From positions 1-64,000 of the forward strand of contig JAKSJN010000008.1 in assembly GCA_024402135.1 (NCBI GenBank): a stretch of DNA of 64,000 nucleotides. The letters are read 5' to 3'. The stretch is from Bacteroidales bacterium (GTDB taxonomy: Bacteria; Bacteroidota; Bacteroidia; Bacteroidales; UBA932). Each line of letters begins with the position of its first letter. The first letter of the stretch is position 1. The position numbers were made by a program, and so were the translations under genes. The notes below the pieces were generated by a model. It ran no database searches. It worked only from the letters and a program-made list of their open reading frames with translations, and was not told the DNA's origin. Below are positions 6,878 to 15,792 of the stretch, in pieces.

Positions 6878-8338
6878 TTAGTATGAAATAAGGAAGTTCT
6901 GTCGCGAGTATAGGAAACGATTATAATTGAATGCATACCAGGTGTCTTCAGAGCGATTAAGATTTCCCCAATTGCAGTGATAGTACAGATATGAACTTCC
7001 AGACGCCACATATGGGGAGTCAATGGAGCAGTATGACTGAGAGAAGTGACCGTTGTCATATGGCTGCCATTCGGCAAAGCACATGAAGACGTTGGAATCG
7101 ATACTCTCTACTCCATCAACCACCCAGTAATGACTGTTGCCGATGTATGCCAGATTTCCCGGAACAATTGATGTGTTGTTTTGATGTCCCAGCATTATTA
7201 CCGGGCGGTTGTAGTAGAGCAACTCTCGTTTGACATCATTGTAGTTGTCAGGCTGTCTTACTACATTGTACCCAAAGTATTCGATGCCATCCTCCATATC
7301 CTCAGGTGTGCACCATGATCCAGCCGGCCAATAATGCATGTTGGTGACTTCACCAATTTTCCTTATCAATTTACTTTGGTTGGATGTCTCGTCATCATCC
7401 TCCGGGATTGAGTCCCATCCAAAGGTATAACCGCCATACGAAATCTGTGTAGGATATTCATAATACTTCATGACCTGTCCTAATGCAATTGCTCCACAGC
7501 CGGCATCATATCCGTTGCACAAATCCTTGAATGGTGAATACTGGTGCCAGTTTGTAGAAAGGAGCGGTCCGCATACATCAGAAAATGATCCTACCTTCCA
7601 TCCGACAACTGAGGCTGAAGGGCTGGAATGATTGAAGTTCGCGCTATAGCAGAGTTGGTCATATAAATCTGACTGGCCGGCCTCTTCAAAGATGTATTGT
7701 GCCCCAGCCAGGGACGAGAAGTTCCAGCCGTCATAATTGTACTGATCATAGAGCTCCTCACATCTTTCCATACAAGCGATTTCGGCGGGCGTCGAATTAC
7801 TTATGTTTGTAGACTTTGTAGCCATGGGTTTTGTCTGTCCGCTTTCGTAAAGATCCCATAGCCTGTTCATTGATAATCGTACTGAATCTGCCTGGTTTCC
7901 GCTATCCTCAACAGCGGCCATGGTCTCGTCGATCCACATCGAAAGGCCTCCGGAAGCTGATGATATGTCGAAGTGCTCCGTCTTTGAATATGCCAGAATC
8001 GGCAGATAGTCTCTGGATGCTCCGACCAGAACGAAGCCGCCGTCATTATAGTTGACTGCATACATCATGGGCTCCCCGTTCTTGCAGATACTCTTGATTA
8101 CAGCAGCTCCAGGATCCACATTGCTTGCTGCCTTGGTCAAAGGAATGGGATTCTCAGCACCCATGAACATGTTCGCGATGTCCAGGGCCTGTTTTTGAGT
8201 CACGAATGTTTGATCTTCTGAAGTTACCGACTCAAATATATCCGGTAATCTATCTTCAGCAAGATCGAAGTCCCCTTGACATGATGAACTTGCTATCAAA
8301 AGTGCAAAGAAGATAAATGATTTGATGTTTGCTTTCAT
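6878..8338 (-). CDS. C10 (streptopain-like) cysteine protease lipoprotein
   Basis: A 486-residue secreted protease from ATG 8338 (MKANIKSFIFFALLIASSSC, lipobox SSSC); an upstream in-frame TTG is unlikely. Residues about 30-150 look like the Spi-like propeptide (QKQALDIANMFMG... GGFVLVGASRDYLPILAYS). The catalytic region starts near GPLLSTNWHQ. The nucleophile Cys is in DAGCGAIALGQVMKYY (about C281) and the general-base His in GNSHYWVVDG (about H403). In this family the propeptide is removed autocatalytically. It is related in type to, but distinct from, the C10 gene at 20029. It leads a three-gene unit with a lipoprotein and a barrel protein. Targets are unknown; Bacteroides relatives cleave host proteins. 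Confidence 0.9.
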   Translation of the reverse strand: MKANIKSFIFFALLIASSSCQGDFDLAEDRLPDIFESVTSEDQTFVTQKQALDIANMFMGAENPIPLTKAASNVDPGAAVIKSICKNGEPMMYAVNYNDGGFVLVGASRDYLPILAYSKTEHFDISSASGGLSMWIDETMAAVEDSGNQADSVRLSMNRLWDLYESGQTKPMATKSTNISNSTPAEIACMERCEELYDQYNYDGWNFSSLAGAQYIFEEAGQSDLYDQLCYSANFNHSSPSASVVGWKVGSFSDVCGPLLSTNWHQYSPFKDLCNGYDAGCGAIALGQVMKYYEYPTQISYGGYTFGWDSIPEDDDETSNQSKLIRKIGEVTNMHYWPAGSWCTPEDMEDGIEYFGYNVVRQPDNYNDVKRELLYYNRPVIMLGHQNNTSIVPGNLAYIGNSHYWVVDGVESIDSNVFMCFAEWQPYDNGHFSQSYCSIDSPYVASGSSYLYYHCNWGNLNRSEDTWYAFNYNRFLYSRQNFLISY

Positions 8339-8727
8339 ATGTTTGTTTTTCAAATGGGTAGTATTATAAAAATGTAATACATTCCGATCGAATCCAAATC
8401 AAATATCTAATATTTGCATCTGCAAGTGGTTGATTTATATATGGTTATCCGGGGATAATCTAACCCGTACAATTCGCATATAGAAATCGTGATAATCAAA
8501 AGTAATATATAGCGTAAGATACATGATAATTGTATTGCTAGACCTAATTGTCGACGTCGTTGCGCGAATGAAAAAATGCGTCTTTTTCCTTTGACGAAGC
8601 AGCTCTGGGAATAACACAAGTCTGAGTCGCAGACCATGTTGCAAAGAATAGGGACCTCAGGAAGCTGGAATATCCTGATAGTCTATTGCGAAAACGACTG
8701 AAACGACAATTGCAGTAAGCATCAAGT
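8339..8727. other. Intergenic stretch without a recognised gene
   Basis: About 390 bp, AT-rich. It lies upstream of the C10 protease and downstream of the DUF2971 gene. Short open frames on the minus strand (8407-8644) have no family resemblance or sensible starts. No complete TTTG/TAnnTTTG promoter pair for the protease was found. Positions 8650-8690 weakly resemble fragments of the element 3' end, too weakly to call. Confidence 0.5.
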
Positions 8728-9615
8728 TTAGATGCTCGTCACCGGGACATTCAATCCAGACTTTGCAACGAATCTACAGACATCATCTCTGGTTGCCTCT
8801 TCCTTCACATAAATGCTCTTGAGCAAATCTATCGGCAGACGCATTTCGCGATAGAACATGATAGAACCATCCTCTCTTTGGCGAGTGAGCTCATTGGCCA
8901 CCAGTGTCCTTAACTCAGTTGGATCGAGACCAAGCTTTGTGATGGTTTCGTCATGGCCTTCGATCAATGAACTATAATTGGCGACAGGTAATGGAATAAT
9001 AGCACGAGTCTCTTCCTCCATCCAATAGTCTTTCGCATCTTTGATGCGTGGCGCTGTAACGAAAATGAGTCCCAGAGCAATCAATTTCAAGAAGAACAGG
9101 GGACAATCTTTAAGCCAAGTAAAAGCTTGCTCCTTATGAGGACCACCAAGGAATCTGTAACAAACCTCAGTATATTCTTGGCGAAGCATCTCTGTCAGTT
9201 TGTCGTCGGAATTGGCATCAACATATAGGCATGAGGCAAGGCGCAGCAAAGGAGCGTCTGGAACTTCTACGCTCACAGTATCATCAATCTCCAGTACAAC
9301 CCCATCCTCTTTGGCATATTCATGCCACATATAGTCATTGTCCGGCTGCGAAGAGAATGATACGACATAAGGGTATGGAAGATTAATGTTGTCCTTGATC
9401 TCGTTCCAATCAAACATCGGAGTAATTCGCCTGTCCTCCGGCATATCCTTCTCCACCTCCGGCAGCAACCTCCGTATCGTCTCCACACCCAACTTAAACT
9501 CCTCCATATCTGCAAAGCAGTCATACCTCGTCGCCCAGAAGCACATTTGTCCTCTGGTTGCCGCATCCTTCAGGATACTCTTAAATGCAGGTATGGTGGT
9601 GTAGTGGTAGAGCAT
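8728..9615 (-). CDS. DUF2971 domain protein
   Basis: 295 residues, cytosolic, no signal. The start MLYHYTTIPAFKSILKD and the following WATRYDCFADMEEFKLG fit DUF2971 (LYHYT...IL...W....NDxxE-like), a domain seen often in defence islands and of unknown activity; some authors relate it to ADP-ribosyltransferase-like folds. The central part includes a conserved PYVVSFSSQPDNDYMWHEYA, typical of the family. It is the last gene of the defence-like cluster, 138 nt after the receiver-like gene. Eight G residues (9616-9623) touch its start codon, giving C8-ATG on the coding strand, which may make translation or transcription slippage-prone. Confidence 0.75.
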   Translation of the reverse strand: MLYHYTTIPAFKSILKDAATRGQMCFWATRYDCFADMEEFKLGVETIRRLLPEVEKDMPEDRRITPMFDWNEIKDNINLPYPYVVSFSSQPDNDYMWHEYAKEDGVVLEIDDTVSVEVPDAPLLRLASCLYVDANSDDKLTEMLRQEYTEVCYRFLGGPHKEQAFTWLKDCPLFFLKLIALGLIFVTAPRIKDAKDYWMEEETRAIIPLPVANYSSLIEGHDETITKLGLDPTELRTLVANELTRQREDGSIMFYREMRLPIDLLKSIYVKEEATRDDVCRFVAKSGLNVPVTSI

Positions 9616-9623
9616 GGGGGGGG
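9616..9623. repeat. Homopolymeric G8 (C8 on coding strand) immediately before a start codon
   Basis: Eight consecutive G on the plus strand, directly adjoining the ATG (9615) of the DUF2971 gene. Such tracts can vary in length by slipped-strand mispairing. Here a length change would alter the ribosome-binding region, not the reading frame. Confidence 0.7.
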
Positions 9624-9753
9624 TGAGGGGCTTATGGCTTAAAGATTATGGTTTATAGAGATATAGAATACCCTTTCCTTTTTGAGACTCTATTATCTCA
9701 TAGCCCTCCCACGTACGTAGCAGGAGATGGACGTAGAACTCATTACAGACTGA

Positions 9754-11385
9754 TTACTCTAGCCTTAAAGGGAATGCAGGTCTTGATAAATATGACATAA
9801 ATTCTTGCAAATAGGCTTGTGCGTAAGGATCTTTTAAACGCATCACCCTGGATATCTTAAAGTCGACCTTATGCCCCGAAAGGACTGGAGCTTTTAGAAA
9901 ACCACCTTTGCATTGGGGATTCTTAAAACTATTCATAATGCTATCATGCATAACACCAAGAGCCTTTTTAGACTCTTCTGAATCTAATGCTCTATACTTA
10001 TCTACGAATTCCTTCACATAGTTACGGATAATATCATATCGAGCTGCCATGTTAGGACGGGTATTTGGATATGGTTCCTCTAATTCTATATCGCAAATGG
10101 CTTCGCCAGTCTTACAAAACGATACCAAATCAAGTATTGAAGATGATACCAACTTGCAAGCTGAATACCTAATCATCATTTTATTTGAATCGATTTCAAT
10201 TGGACGAGTATATGATTTGCTCTCTTTGAAGGATTCGATTGGAATAAGATACAAATAATCACCAGCTTTTCTTTTTCCAACTTCATGGTCAGCACCTCTT
10301 ATCTCAAGATTACATGGTTGACATAAGAGGATATACAGTTTATTTCCTATTTTGAATATATCACCATTCGATATAGGACTATAAATCTTATTGATAAAAA
10401 TGCCTTGAGCAAATTGCTCTTTCGACATTATCTCTTTTGCCAATTCTGTGTTATCGGGCAACTCCTGTGGACATATATTCTTGATGGTACGTAACGATCC
10501 AAACTGTTTTTGAATTGTAGTGTACATGTCTTCCGTAAGCTGGTCTTCCAATTTTGATTCAAGTACAGAGATTCCTACTCTATGCATTGTTTCATATTCC
10601 CAACAGCCCTCTTTTGATGACTCTGTCATAATTACCTTATCAAACGAGGCTGGATCTATTGTATTAAAATATTCCTCAATGCTCGATACGGCATTAGTGC
10701 ACATAGTTATGTACGAATGTTTGATTTCTGAAATCTGGCTCAGCCAAATAACGTTCCTAATGCCAGGTAGCAGATGTTCACAATCGCCTTCAGAGACTCG
10801 TCTTTTGGATAATGGATACACATTCTTTGTTTTCTCACCATTCTTCCATTGATCTATTTCATTTTCTATACTAAATTTGTCGGAAAACAGACCACAAGAC
10901 ACCCATTCTTGGTCTTTAAAAGAGCTTAGCCGTCTCAACCCGCTATCAGGATCATTTTCATCAAGATACTTATCCATCAAAATTAACAGCTGATTAGTTT
11001 CCGATGGACTGTATCCTTTCGTTTCTACATATTGATGTGTAAACTCAGAGGGAGTAACGCATGTCAGAATTCCATCTGGTAATACCTCACTGAGTTTCTG
11101 CTCTATTGTATTAGCAAGCCTCTCTATGCGATTAGTTGCTATGAAAGTATCGAACTCTTCGTTTGTTGCATTAGCAATCCATTTTTCAAGTTCCATAAGT
11201 GCAATCTCTACACTAACCTCTACAGGAAAAGGCCATTTTACATCTCCCTTTCCAAAGTTGTCTCTAAGGAATCCAAAAAGACTATCCTTATAAACATCCC
11301 TTTCAAACTCATTATCCACATAAATGACTTTTTTTATATTCTTTTGTTCAAAAAGGTTGTGTATATTCTCAGAAATTGTAGCCAT
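9754..11385 (-). CDS. Receiver-like protein partnered with the double-GHKL protein
   Basis: 543 residues, soluble. It opens with NIKKVIYVDNEFERD, resembling the beta1 and acidic pocket of response-regulator receivers, and continues with a charged helical region. The middle and C-terminal parts (VIWLSQISEIKHSYI, LYILLCQPCNLEIRGADHEVGKRKAGDYLYLIPIE) match no domain I can name. It lacks an obvious DNA-binding helix-turn-helix. The ATG is 1 nt past the stop of the double-GHKL gene, so the two are translationally linked, arguing for kinase/receiver partners as in the Response_reg_2-type conflict proteins. CxxC-like Cys are sparse. Effector activity is unknown; this is inference from layout plus the receiver-like N-terminus. 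Confidence 0.6.
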   Translation of the reverse strand: MATISENIHNLFEQKNIKKVIYVDNEFERDVYKDSLFGFLRDNFGKGDVKWPFPVEVSVEIALMELEKWIANATNEEFDTFIATNRIERLANTIEQKLSEVLPDGILTCVTPSEFTHQYVETKGYSPSETNQLLILMDKYLDENDPDSGLRRLSSFKDQEWVSCGLFSDKFSIENEIDQWKNGEKTKNVYPLSKRRVSEGDCEHLLPGIRNVIWLSQISEIKHSYITMCTNAVSSIEEYFNTIDPASFDKVIMTESSKEGCWEYETMHRVGISVLESKLEDQLTEDMYTTIQKQFGSLRTIKNICPQELPDNTELAKEIMSKEQFAQGIFINKIYSPISNGDIFKIGNKLYILLCQPCNLEIRGADHEVGKRKAGDYLYLIPIESFKESKSYTRPIEIDSNKMMIRYSACKLVSSSILDLVSFCKTGEAICDIELEEPYPNTRPNMAARYDIIRNYVKEFVDKYRALDSEESKKALGVMHDSIMNSFKNPQCKGGFLKAPVLSGHKVDFKISRVMRLKDPYAQAYLQEFMSYLSRPAFPLRLE

Positions 11386-11386
11386 A

Positions 11387-13849
11387 TTATTTTGAAATTA
11401 CTTCGTTAAAGTTCAAAGAAAATCTGTACCTGTTACCATAAATATTCAAGCTGTCATCCAAGACGATATCACACTTGTACGTATCAAGAAGTTGTCTGAT
11501 AATAAACAGCCCCAACCCACGCCCTTCACCACGTGGTTTACGTGTCACGAAAGGTTCAAATAGCGTGTTTGAAACAGATTTATCAATACCATCACCATTA
11601 TCTTCAAAATACACCCATGGACTATCCACTCGTATCATAATGCAAGACTTTTGTTCTTTAGACTCTTTCTTGTTTATGAGCCAGTATATCGAGTTATTAA
11701 TCAGATTATCAAAAACCTGCATAAATCGTCCCTTGTTGAACATAATCGAGAAGTCCTTTTCATCCTCTATTATGATATCGATATCATATTTTTTTAATCT
11801 GTCTTCGTAATATGGAATCTCTTCATTTTTCAAGAGACTCACAATACTAAACGTATCACATACCTCTCTGTTATATTTTAGGGATGGATCTAAATGGCGC
11901 ATCTGAGATCGCAGCGACGTTACAACGGAGTTTATAAAATCAACCAAACCATATAATTGGTTCTTAGTTAACTCGACATTATCCTTTAATTGCTTATTCA
12001 AATCCTGGCCCTTCGCAAGGAGTCTGTTTGAAATCTGACTGAGGTCATGAGTCACCATCTCCGATATAAGACCTAACGATGCCAACTCTGAAAAATCGTT
12101 TAGTTGTGCTTCCAGTGCAGAGAGTTTTGGTTCAATCACAACCAATGCCTCATTAAGTAAATATGAATTACTCAAAACCTCATTGGCTTGAGAGAATACC
12201 AATTTTGATTCGGATAAAACCTGCGACACTTCAGTTAATGTCTGGCGTAAAAAATCACTCTCAGGAGTATCAAACAAAGATTTCTCCTGGGACTTTACTA
12301 TTGTACTTACTTTTTTTTCAAGTATAACGAATTTGGTTTGTACCTCTTTGTATGCATTTCGTGTTTGTAATCCCATTTGAGCCTGCTCGCTGATAGTCTG
12401 AAAAGCCTGGGTTATTGTTTTCACTTTTCTATTATCAGAAACAAGGGATTTCTTAAAGTCTGCATAACAGCGTCGGAGATTTTCCATTATTTCTGCATAT
12501 CGATCTACAACCGCATGCATTAAAATGCAAAAATTCAAATAGTATCCATTTTCTATCAACCCCTCTCGGTCTGTTTTATCTTTTAAATTACTATTTACGG
12601 CTTCGTCAATGGCTATATATCCAACAACATTACCTGGTCTCAATCCATAGTATGACGATCCACCTGTTTGCCCCTGACCTAATTGTAACCAATCATTATT
12701 ATTGATGCCATAAGGACGTACAGCAAAACCATTACGATAAATTTTAATTCCAGTCTGAGACTGCACAAAACTTTTGTACTCCTTGAAGTTTTTATATAGT
12801 TCATTCCACCAGTCGCCTTTTTTGTCCTGGACTCCAAAATAAAACTCTTGGATACGACCTTTGAAATCACCAGGGTCGTCAATCTGGGAATCTGTATATG
12901 AAGCAGTATTTATGCTATCGAGTGATATACGATAATCAGCTTGAAGCCAATATGTATCATTAGCCTTTTGGAATGCTTTGCCTCTACCTTTGGAATCTTG
13001 GAAAAGGTATTGTTCAAATCGCTTCCCATTATCAGGTAATATAATACTCTTATAAGTATCATAATCATTACCTATCAATTTCCTCAAATGCACATTGACA
13101 TGTACATTCAGGAATCCTTTTTCATAAGCGAAACTAATGTCACAAAGATTTAATTGCTCCAATTTGCTGATCTCTTGTGAAATATCTATTACTTCACCAT
13201 CGATGGTGAGGTAAATATTAAAGGGTTTCAATTCTTTATATGGTGCAATAATCTGGCAAAGCGCACCTTTTAATCTCTCTAAATCTGCATCTTTCCAGCA
13301 TCCCGGATTCACAAGATCCATAAGAATCATCTTCGTACCGCTAGTTTTGGAGGATACGACGGGCTTGAAATCAACATTAACGTCACTCAGACGTTCCACC
13401 TTATCAAAGTCACTCCATTTGAATCCTACATGGAAAGCCTCTGAATCTTGCTTCTTGGTAAAAATCTCACATCGGTTTGCCAGACGCTGCGTACTTAAAC
13501 GACCTAAACCCTTATCTCCAAGAGGTGTCCTTCCTTTTGGAGTTTTCGGTTTGACACCATTTACAGCTCGCTTTTTCGAATAGGATATAATCAGCCACGA
13601 CTTTAGCAAAGTCTCTTCATCCATACCAAAGCCGTTGTCCTCTACAACTATATACCCTTTATGGTCTTCACTGTTAACATTCGAGTCTTGATATATGCCA
13701 GTAGTATTTATCTCTATGTTAACGTATGTGGCATCAGCATCATAAGAATTCTTTATTAACTCCAACAATGCTGTTACATTATCCGAAACCAACTCTGCTC
13801 CGAGTTGCCTGATGACATGTGGATTTATGTCGAACTTTGCTTTTCCCAT
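11387..13849 (-). CDS. Double-GHKL ATPase (MORC/Hsp90-like plus histidine-kinase-like)
   Basis: 820 residues, no signal or membrane segment. The N-terminal module has a full GHKL site: ELIKNSYDADA (30-40), DNGFGM (71-76) and GDKGLGRLS (111-119), as in HATPase_c_3/MORC/Hsp90 proteins. Residues about 470-590 are predicted coiled coil. A second module looks like a sensor kinase: MVTHDLSQISNRL with a candidate phospho-acceptor His at about 601, N box NLINNSIYW (about 715), DNGDGI (750-755) and GRGLGL (777-782). Two GHKL modules in one soluble chain are unusual. It lies 4 nt after the methyltransferase stop and 1 nt before the receiver-like gene. A phage- or DNA-state sensor that signals to the receiver protein is a reasonable hypothesis. 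Confidence 0.8.
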   Translation of the reverse strand: MGKAKFDINPHVIRQLGAELVSDNVTALLELIKNSYDADATYVNIEINTTGIYQDSNVNSEDHKGYIVVEDNGFGMDEETLLKSWLIISYSKKRAVNGVKPKTPKGRTPLGDKGLGRLSTQRLANRCEIFTKKQDSEAFHVGFKWSDFDKVERLSDVNVDFKPVVSSKTSGTKMILMDLVNPGCWKDADLERLKGALCQIIAPYKELKPFNIYLTIDGEVIDISQEISKLEQLNLCDISFAYEKGFLNVHVNVHLRKLIGNDYDTYKSIILPDNGKRFEQYLFQDSKGRGKAFQKANDTYWLQADYRISLDSINTASYTDSQIDDPGDFKGRIQEFYFGVQDKKGDWWNELYKNFKEYKSFVQSQTGIKIYRNGFAVRPYGINNNDWLQLGQGQTGGSSYYGLRPGNVVGYIAIDEAVNSNLKDKTDREGLIENGYYLNFCILMHAVVDRYAEIMENLRRCYADFKKSLVSDNRKVKTITQAFQTISEQAQMGLQTRNAYKEVQTKFVILEKKVSTIVKSQEKSLFDTPESDFLRQTLTEVSQVLSESKLVFSQANEVLSNSYLLNEALVVIEPKLSALEAQLNDFSELASLGLISEMVTHDLSQISNRLLAKGQDLNKQLKDNVELTKNQLYGLVDFINSVVTSLRSQMRHLDPSLKYNREVCDTFSIVSLLKNEEIPYYEDRLKKYDIDIIIEDEKDFSIMFNKGRFMQVFDNLINNSIYWLINKKESKEQKSCIMIRVDSPWVYFEDNGDGIDKSVSNTLFEPFVTRKPRGEGRGLGLFIIRQLLDTYKCDIVLDDSLNIYGNRYRFSLNFNEVISK

Positions 13850-13853
13850 TATC

Positions 13854-15179
13854 TTATTCTTTATGGAATATCAAAATAACTTCCTTCTCCATCGTTTTGG
13901 AGAAGTTGTTCTTTCTGGGCTGTTTTTTGTTTAATATCTGACGTTCGGCTCTAAAGAAGAGTGAATATCCTCGATATTGCATAAGGTCTTGCAATACCTC
14001 TGCGTTAGGAACCTCCCTTCCTCCTACAAACCTATTGCCTATTGTCCAGATGAAGAACGCATCATTACTCATTGCATTCACAATATGATCAAGGCTATCG
14101 TCAAAATCGATTATGAAAGCAAGAGTCTTATTGTATTTAGGCTTCTCATTGTCAGGAATTGTTTCAATAAAATTCCTAGCACTTTTCGATTTTTTAAAGA
14201 GTACAGAAGATTTTTCTGACAATTTTCTACGGTCAATCCTACCACCTAAACTAAGTCGATCTATTTCCTGTGTAGTCTTTATGTAGTCATAGGGACAACT
14301 CACATCCGCCGGATCTATCCATTGCAGGGGCAGATACGATGACTGACCATAAGTAACAGTTGTATGATTGTCACCATACGGTGGTGAAGAAACAAGAAGG
14401 TTGAACTTATTGTCAGTCTCTATCTTTTGCTGAGTATTCCCCCAAACAATCTTTCTGTTCCCTCTAAAATCAAAGTTATCAGCATGATGTTCTTGTTTTA
14501 ATTTGTTTTTAAACAACACATAGTCATCAATACCTCGTTTTGATATTGAAAAAAACTCTTTGATTACATCTACTTTGCGATGTGACAACTCATCTTCACT
14601 CCGTCTATGTAACTTAAAGGTAGATGTTCTGTCATTTGACCCCACTCTTATTGCCTCAGACATAAGCACCCAAAAGAAATAACGGATACTCTTATCCTCT
14701 ATTGATTGGATGGCTCGTCTTATTTTTGACAAAGAAATCTGGGCTTCACGTGTGAACCACTTATCCAAACTGCCAAAATGTATATCTATTGATTCGCTCA
14801 CATCAGATGATATATGAGAAATGATTTTTAAGTAAGCTTCCTTTAATTCAGTTTCATCATAAGCAGTGGTCTTTGCCTTTGATAATAGTACAGCAAATGG
14901 ATTAATATCTTGTCCAAATACATCTAATCCAAATTCCATACAGGAAAGCAGGGAGGTTCCCGAACCCATAAATGGATCAATGGCATTTTGGATATCACCA
15001 ACAACGTCAGCAAAAACTTTGATGATGGCAGTCTGAGTAGCAGGAACCATCATTGCAGGATACATAAAAAGTCGATGCATATTTTCCCTGCGATCTGCAT
15101 CTTCGCCATCAAGAGTACCTGTTGAACTAATTTCTGCAAGTCTCTTTAATAGTAATTCTTTTTTATCTTTTGTTATCAT
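13854..15179 (-). CDS. DNA methyltransferase (N4-cytosine/N6-adenine type)
   Basis: 441 residues from ATG 15179 (MITKDKKELLLKRLAEISS); an upstream TTG at 15203 is less likely. The AdoMet-binding motif I is DPFMGSGTS (about residues 68-76), followed by GQDINPFAVLLSKAKT. Catalytic motif IV is SPPY in VSSPPYGDNHTT (about 265-268). SPPY favours N4-cytosine, though N6-adenine enzymes also use it. Motif I precedes motif IV by nearly 190 residues, which leaves room for a target-recognition region between them. It lies 30 nt after the PD-(D/E)XK-like gene and directly before the double-GHKL gene. No classical restriction endonuclease lies beside it; the small PD-(D/E)XK-like protein is the only candidate nuclease. 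Confidence 0.85.
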   Translation of the reverse strand: MITKDKKELLLKRLAEISSTGTLDGEDADRRENMHRLFMYPAMMVPATQTAIIKVFADVVGDIQNAIDPFMGSGTSLLSCMEFGLDVFGQDINPFAVLLSKAKTTAYDETELKEAYLKIISHISSDVSESIDIHFGSLDKWFTREAQISLSKIRRAIQSIEDKSIRYFFWVLMSEAIRVGSNDRTSTFKLHRRSEDELSHRKVDVIKEFFSISKRGIDDYVLFKNKLKQEHHADNFDFRGNRKIVWGNTQQKIETDNKFNLLVSSPPYGDNHTTVTYGQSSYLPLQWIDPADVSCPYDYIKTTQEIDRLSLGGRIDRRKLSEKSSVLFKKSKSARNFIETIPDNEKPKYNKTLAFIIDFDDSLDHIVNAMSNDAFFIWTIGNRFVGGREVPNAEVLQDLMQYRGYSLFFRAERQILNKKQPRKNNFSKTMEKEVILIFHKE

Positions 15180-15209
15180 ACTGACGTATCTTTTGAATAT
15201 CAAATTCTT

Positions 15210-15791
15210 TCAAAACCCCTCCCAATACAACTTATCACTGAAGCTGAGTTCGATGCCGGTTTCGTCGAAGAAGCGGAGGATATAATCCTGGCGAGTAGCT
15301 CGGGTACGTGGAAAACGTTCCGAAACCACCACATGACAATAGACTTGGCGCACATCGGTCAGGTTAACACCTTGAGGCGCAAGCTTCTCCACGAACACCT
15401 TGATGGTTTCACTAAGCTGACCAACAGCCTTGTCAAAGGTATCAAAGACTGCCTGCTCTGAATTGCCAAGAGCATTGGTTTTGAACTCTATGAAGTGGAA
15501 CTGCTCAGAATCAAAAAGAGCCCCATCAGTGATACCTCCCTTGCGAGAAGCAACCAACATGTTGTCTATGCTGAGGAGCACAATCTCCTTGTTCTTCTCG
15601 TTGATAACCATTAGTGCACGCCCTGCGTCATCGGCATCGCCCGAAAAGCGGGTGGCATGGGTGTCGTCATCATCTATAACGAGAAGTTCCGAATCCATGC
15701 GCACGCTCCAGCACTCGTCAAAAGGCTTATGGCTCTGTGCAAATGCTTCTGCCAACTTCAATCCGTCTATCGCCTTGTTCCTTCCCGCCAT
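15210..15791 (-). CDS. Small PD-(D/E)XK nuclease-like protein
   Basis: 193 residues from MAGRNKAIDGLKLAEAF. This ATG is one base beyond the ATPase stop and follows a GAGGGG ribosome-binding-like stretch. A longer start at 15851 would overlap the ATPase by 59 nt and is disfavoured. The core reads TDGALFDS...HFIEFKT, consistent with a D-x(n)-EXK active site (D89, E102, K104) in a PD-(D/E)XK fold. No better family was recognised. Its tight coupling to an OLD/Septu-like ATPase suggests an ATPase-controlled nuclease. Alternatively it could be a structural partner that has kept the fold; activity is inferred from one motif only. Confidence 0.6.
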   Translation of the reverse strand: MAGRNKAIDGLKLAEAFAQSHKPFDECWSVRMDSELLVIDDDDTHATRFSGDADDAGRALMVINEKNKEIVLLSIDNMLVASRKGGITDGALFDSEQFHFIEFKTNALGNSEQAVFDTFDKAVGQLSETIKVFVEKLAPQGVNLTDVRQVYCHVVVSERFPRTRATRQDYILRFFDETGIELSFSDKLYWEGF

Positions 15792-15792
15792 A

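Noticed and set aside
8407-8644. Two short minus-strand frames before the DUF2971 gene end
   Set aside because: No start context or resemblance; they overlap each other.
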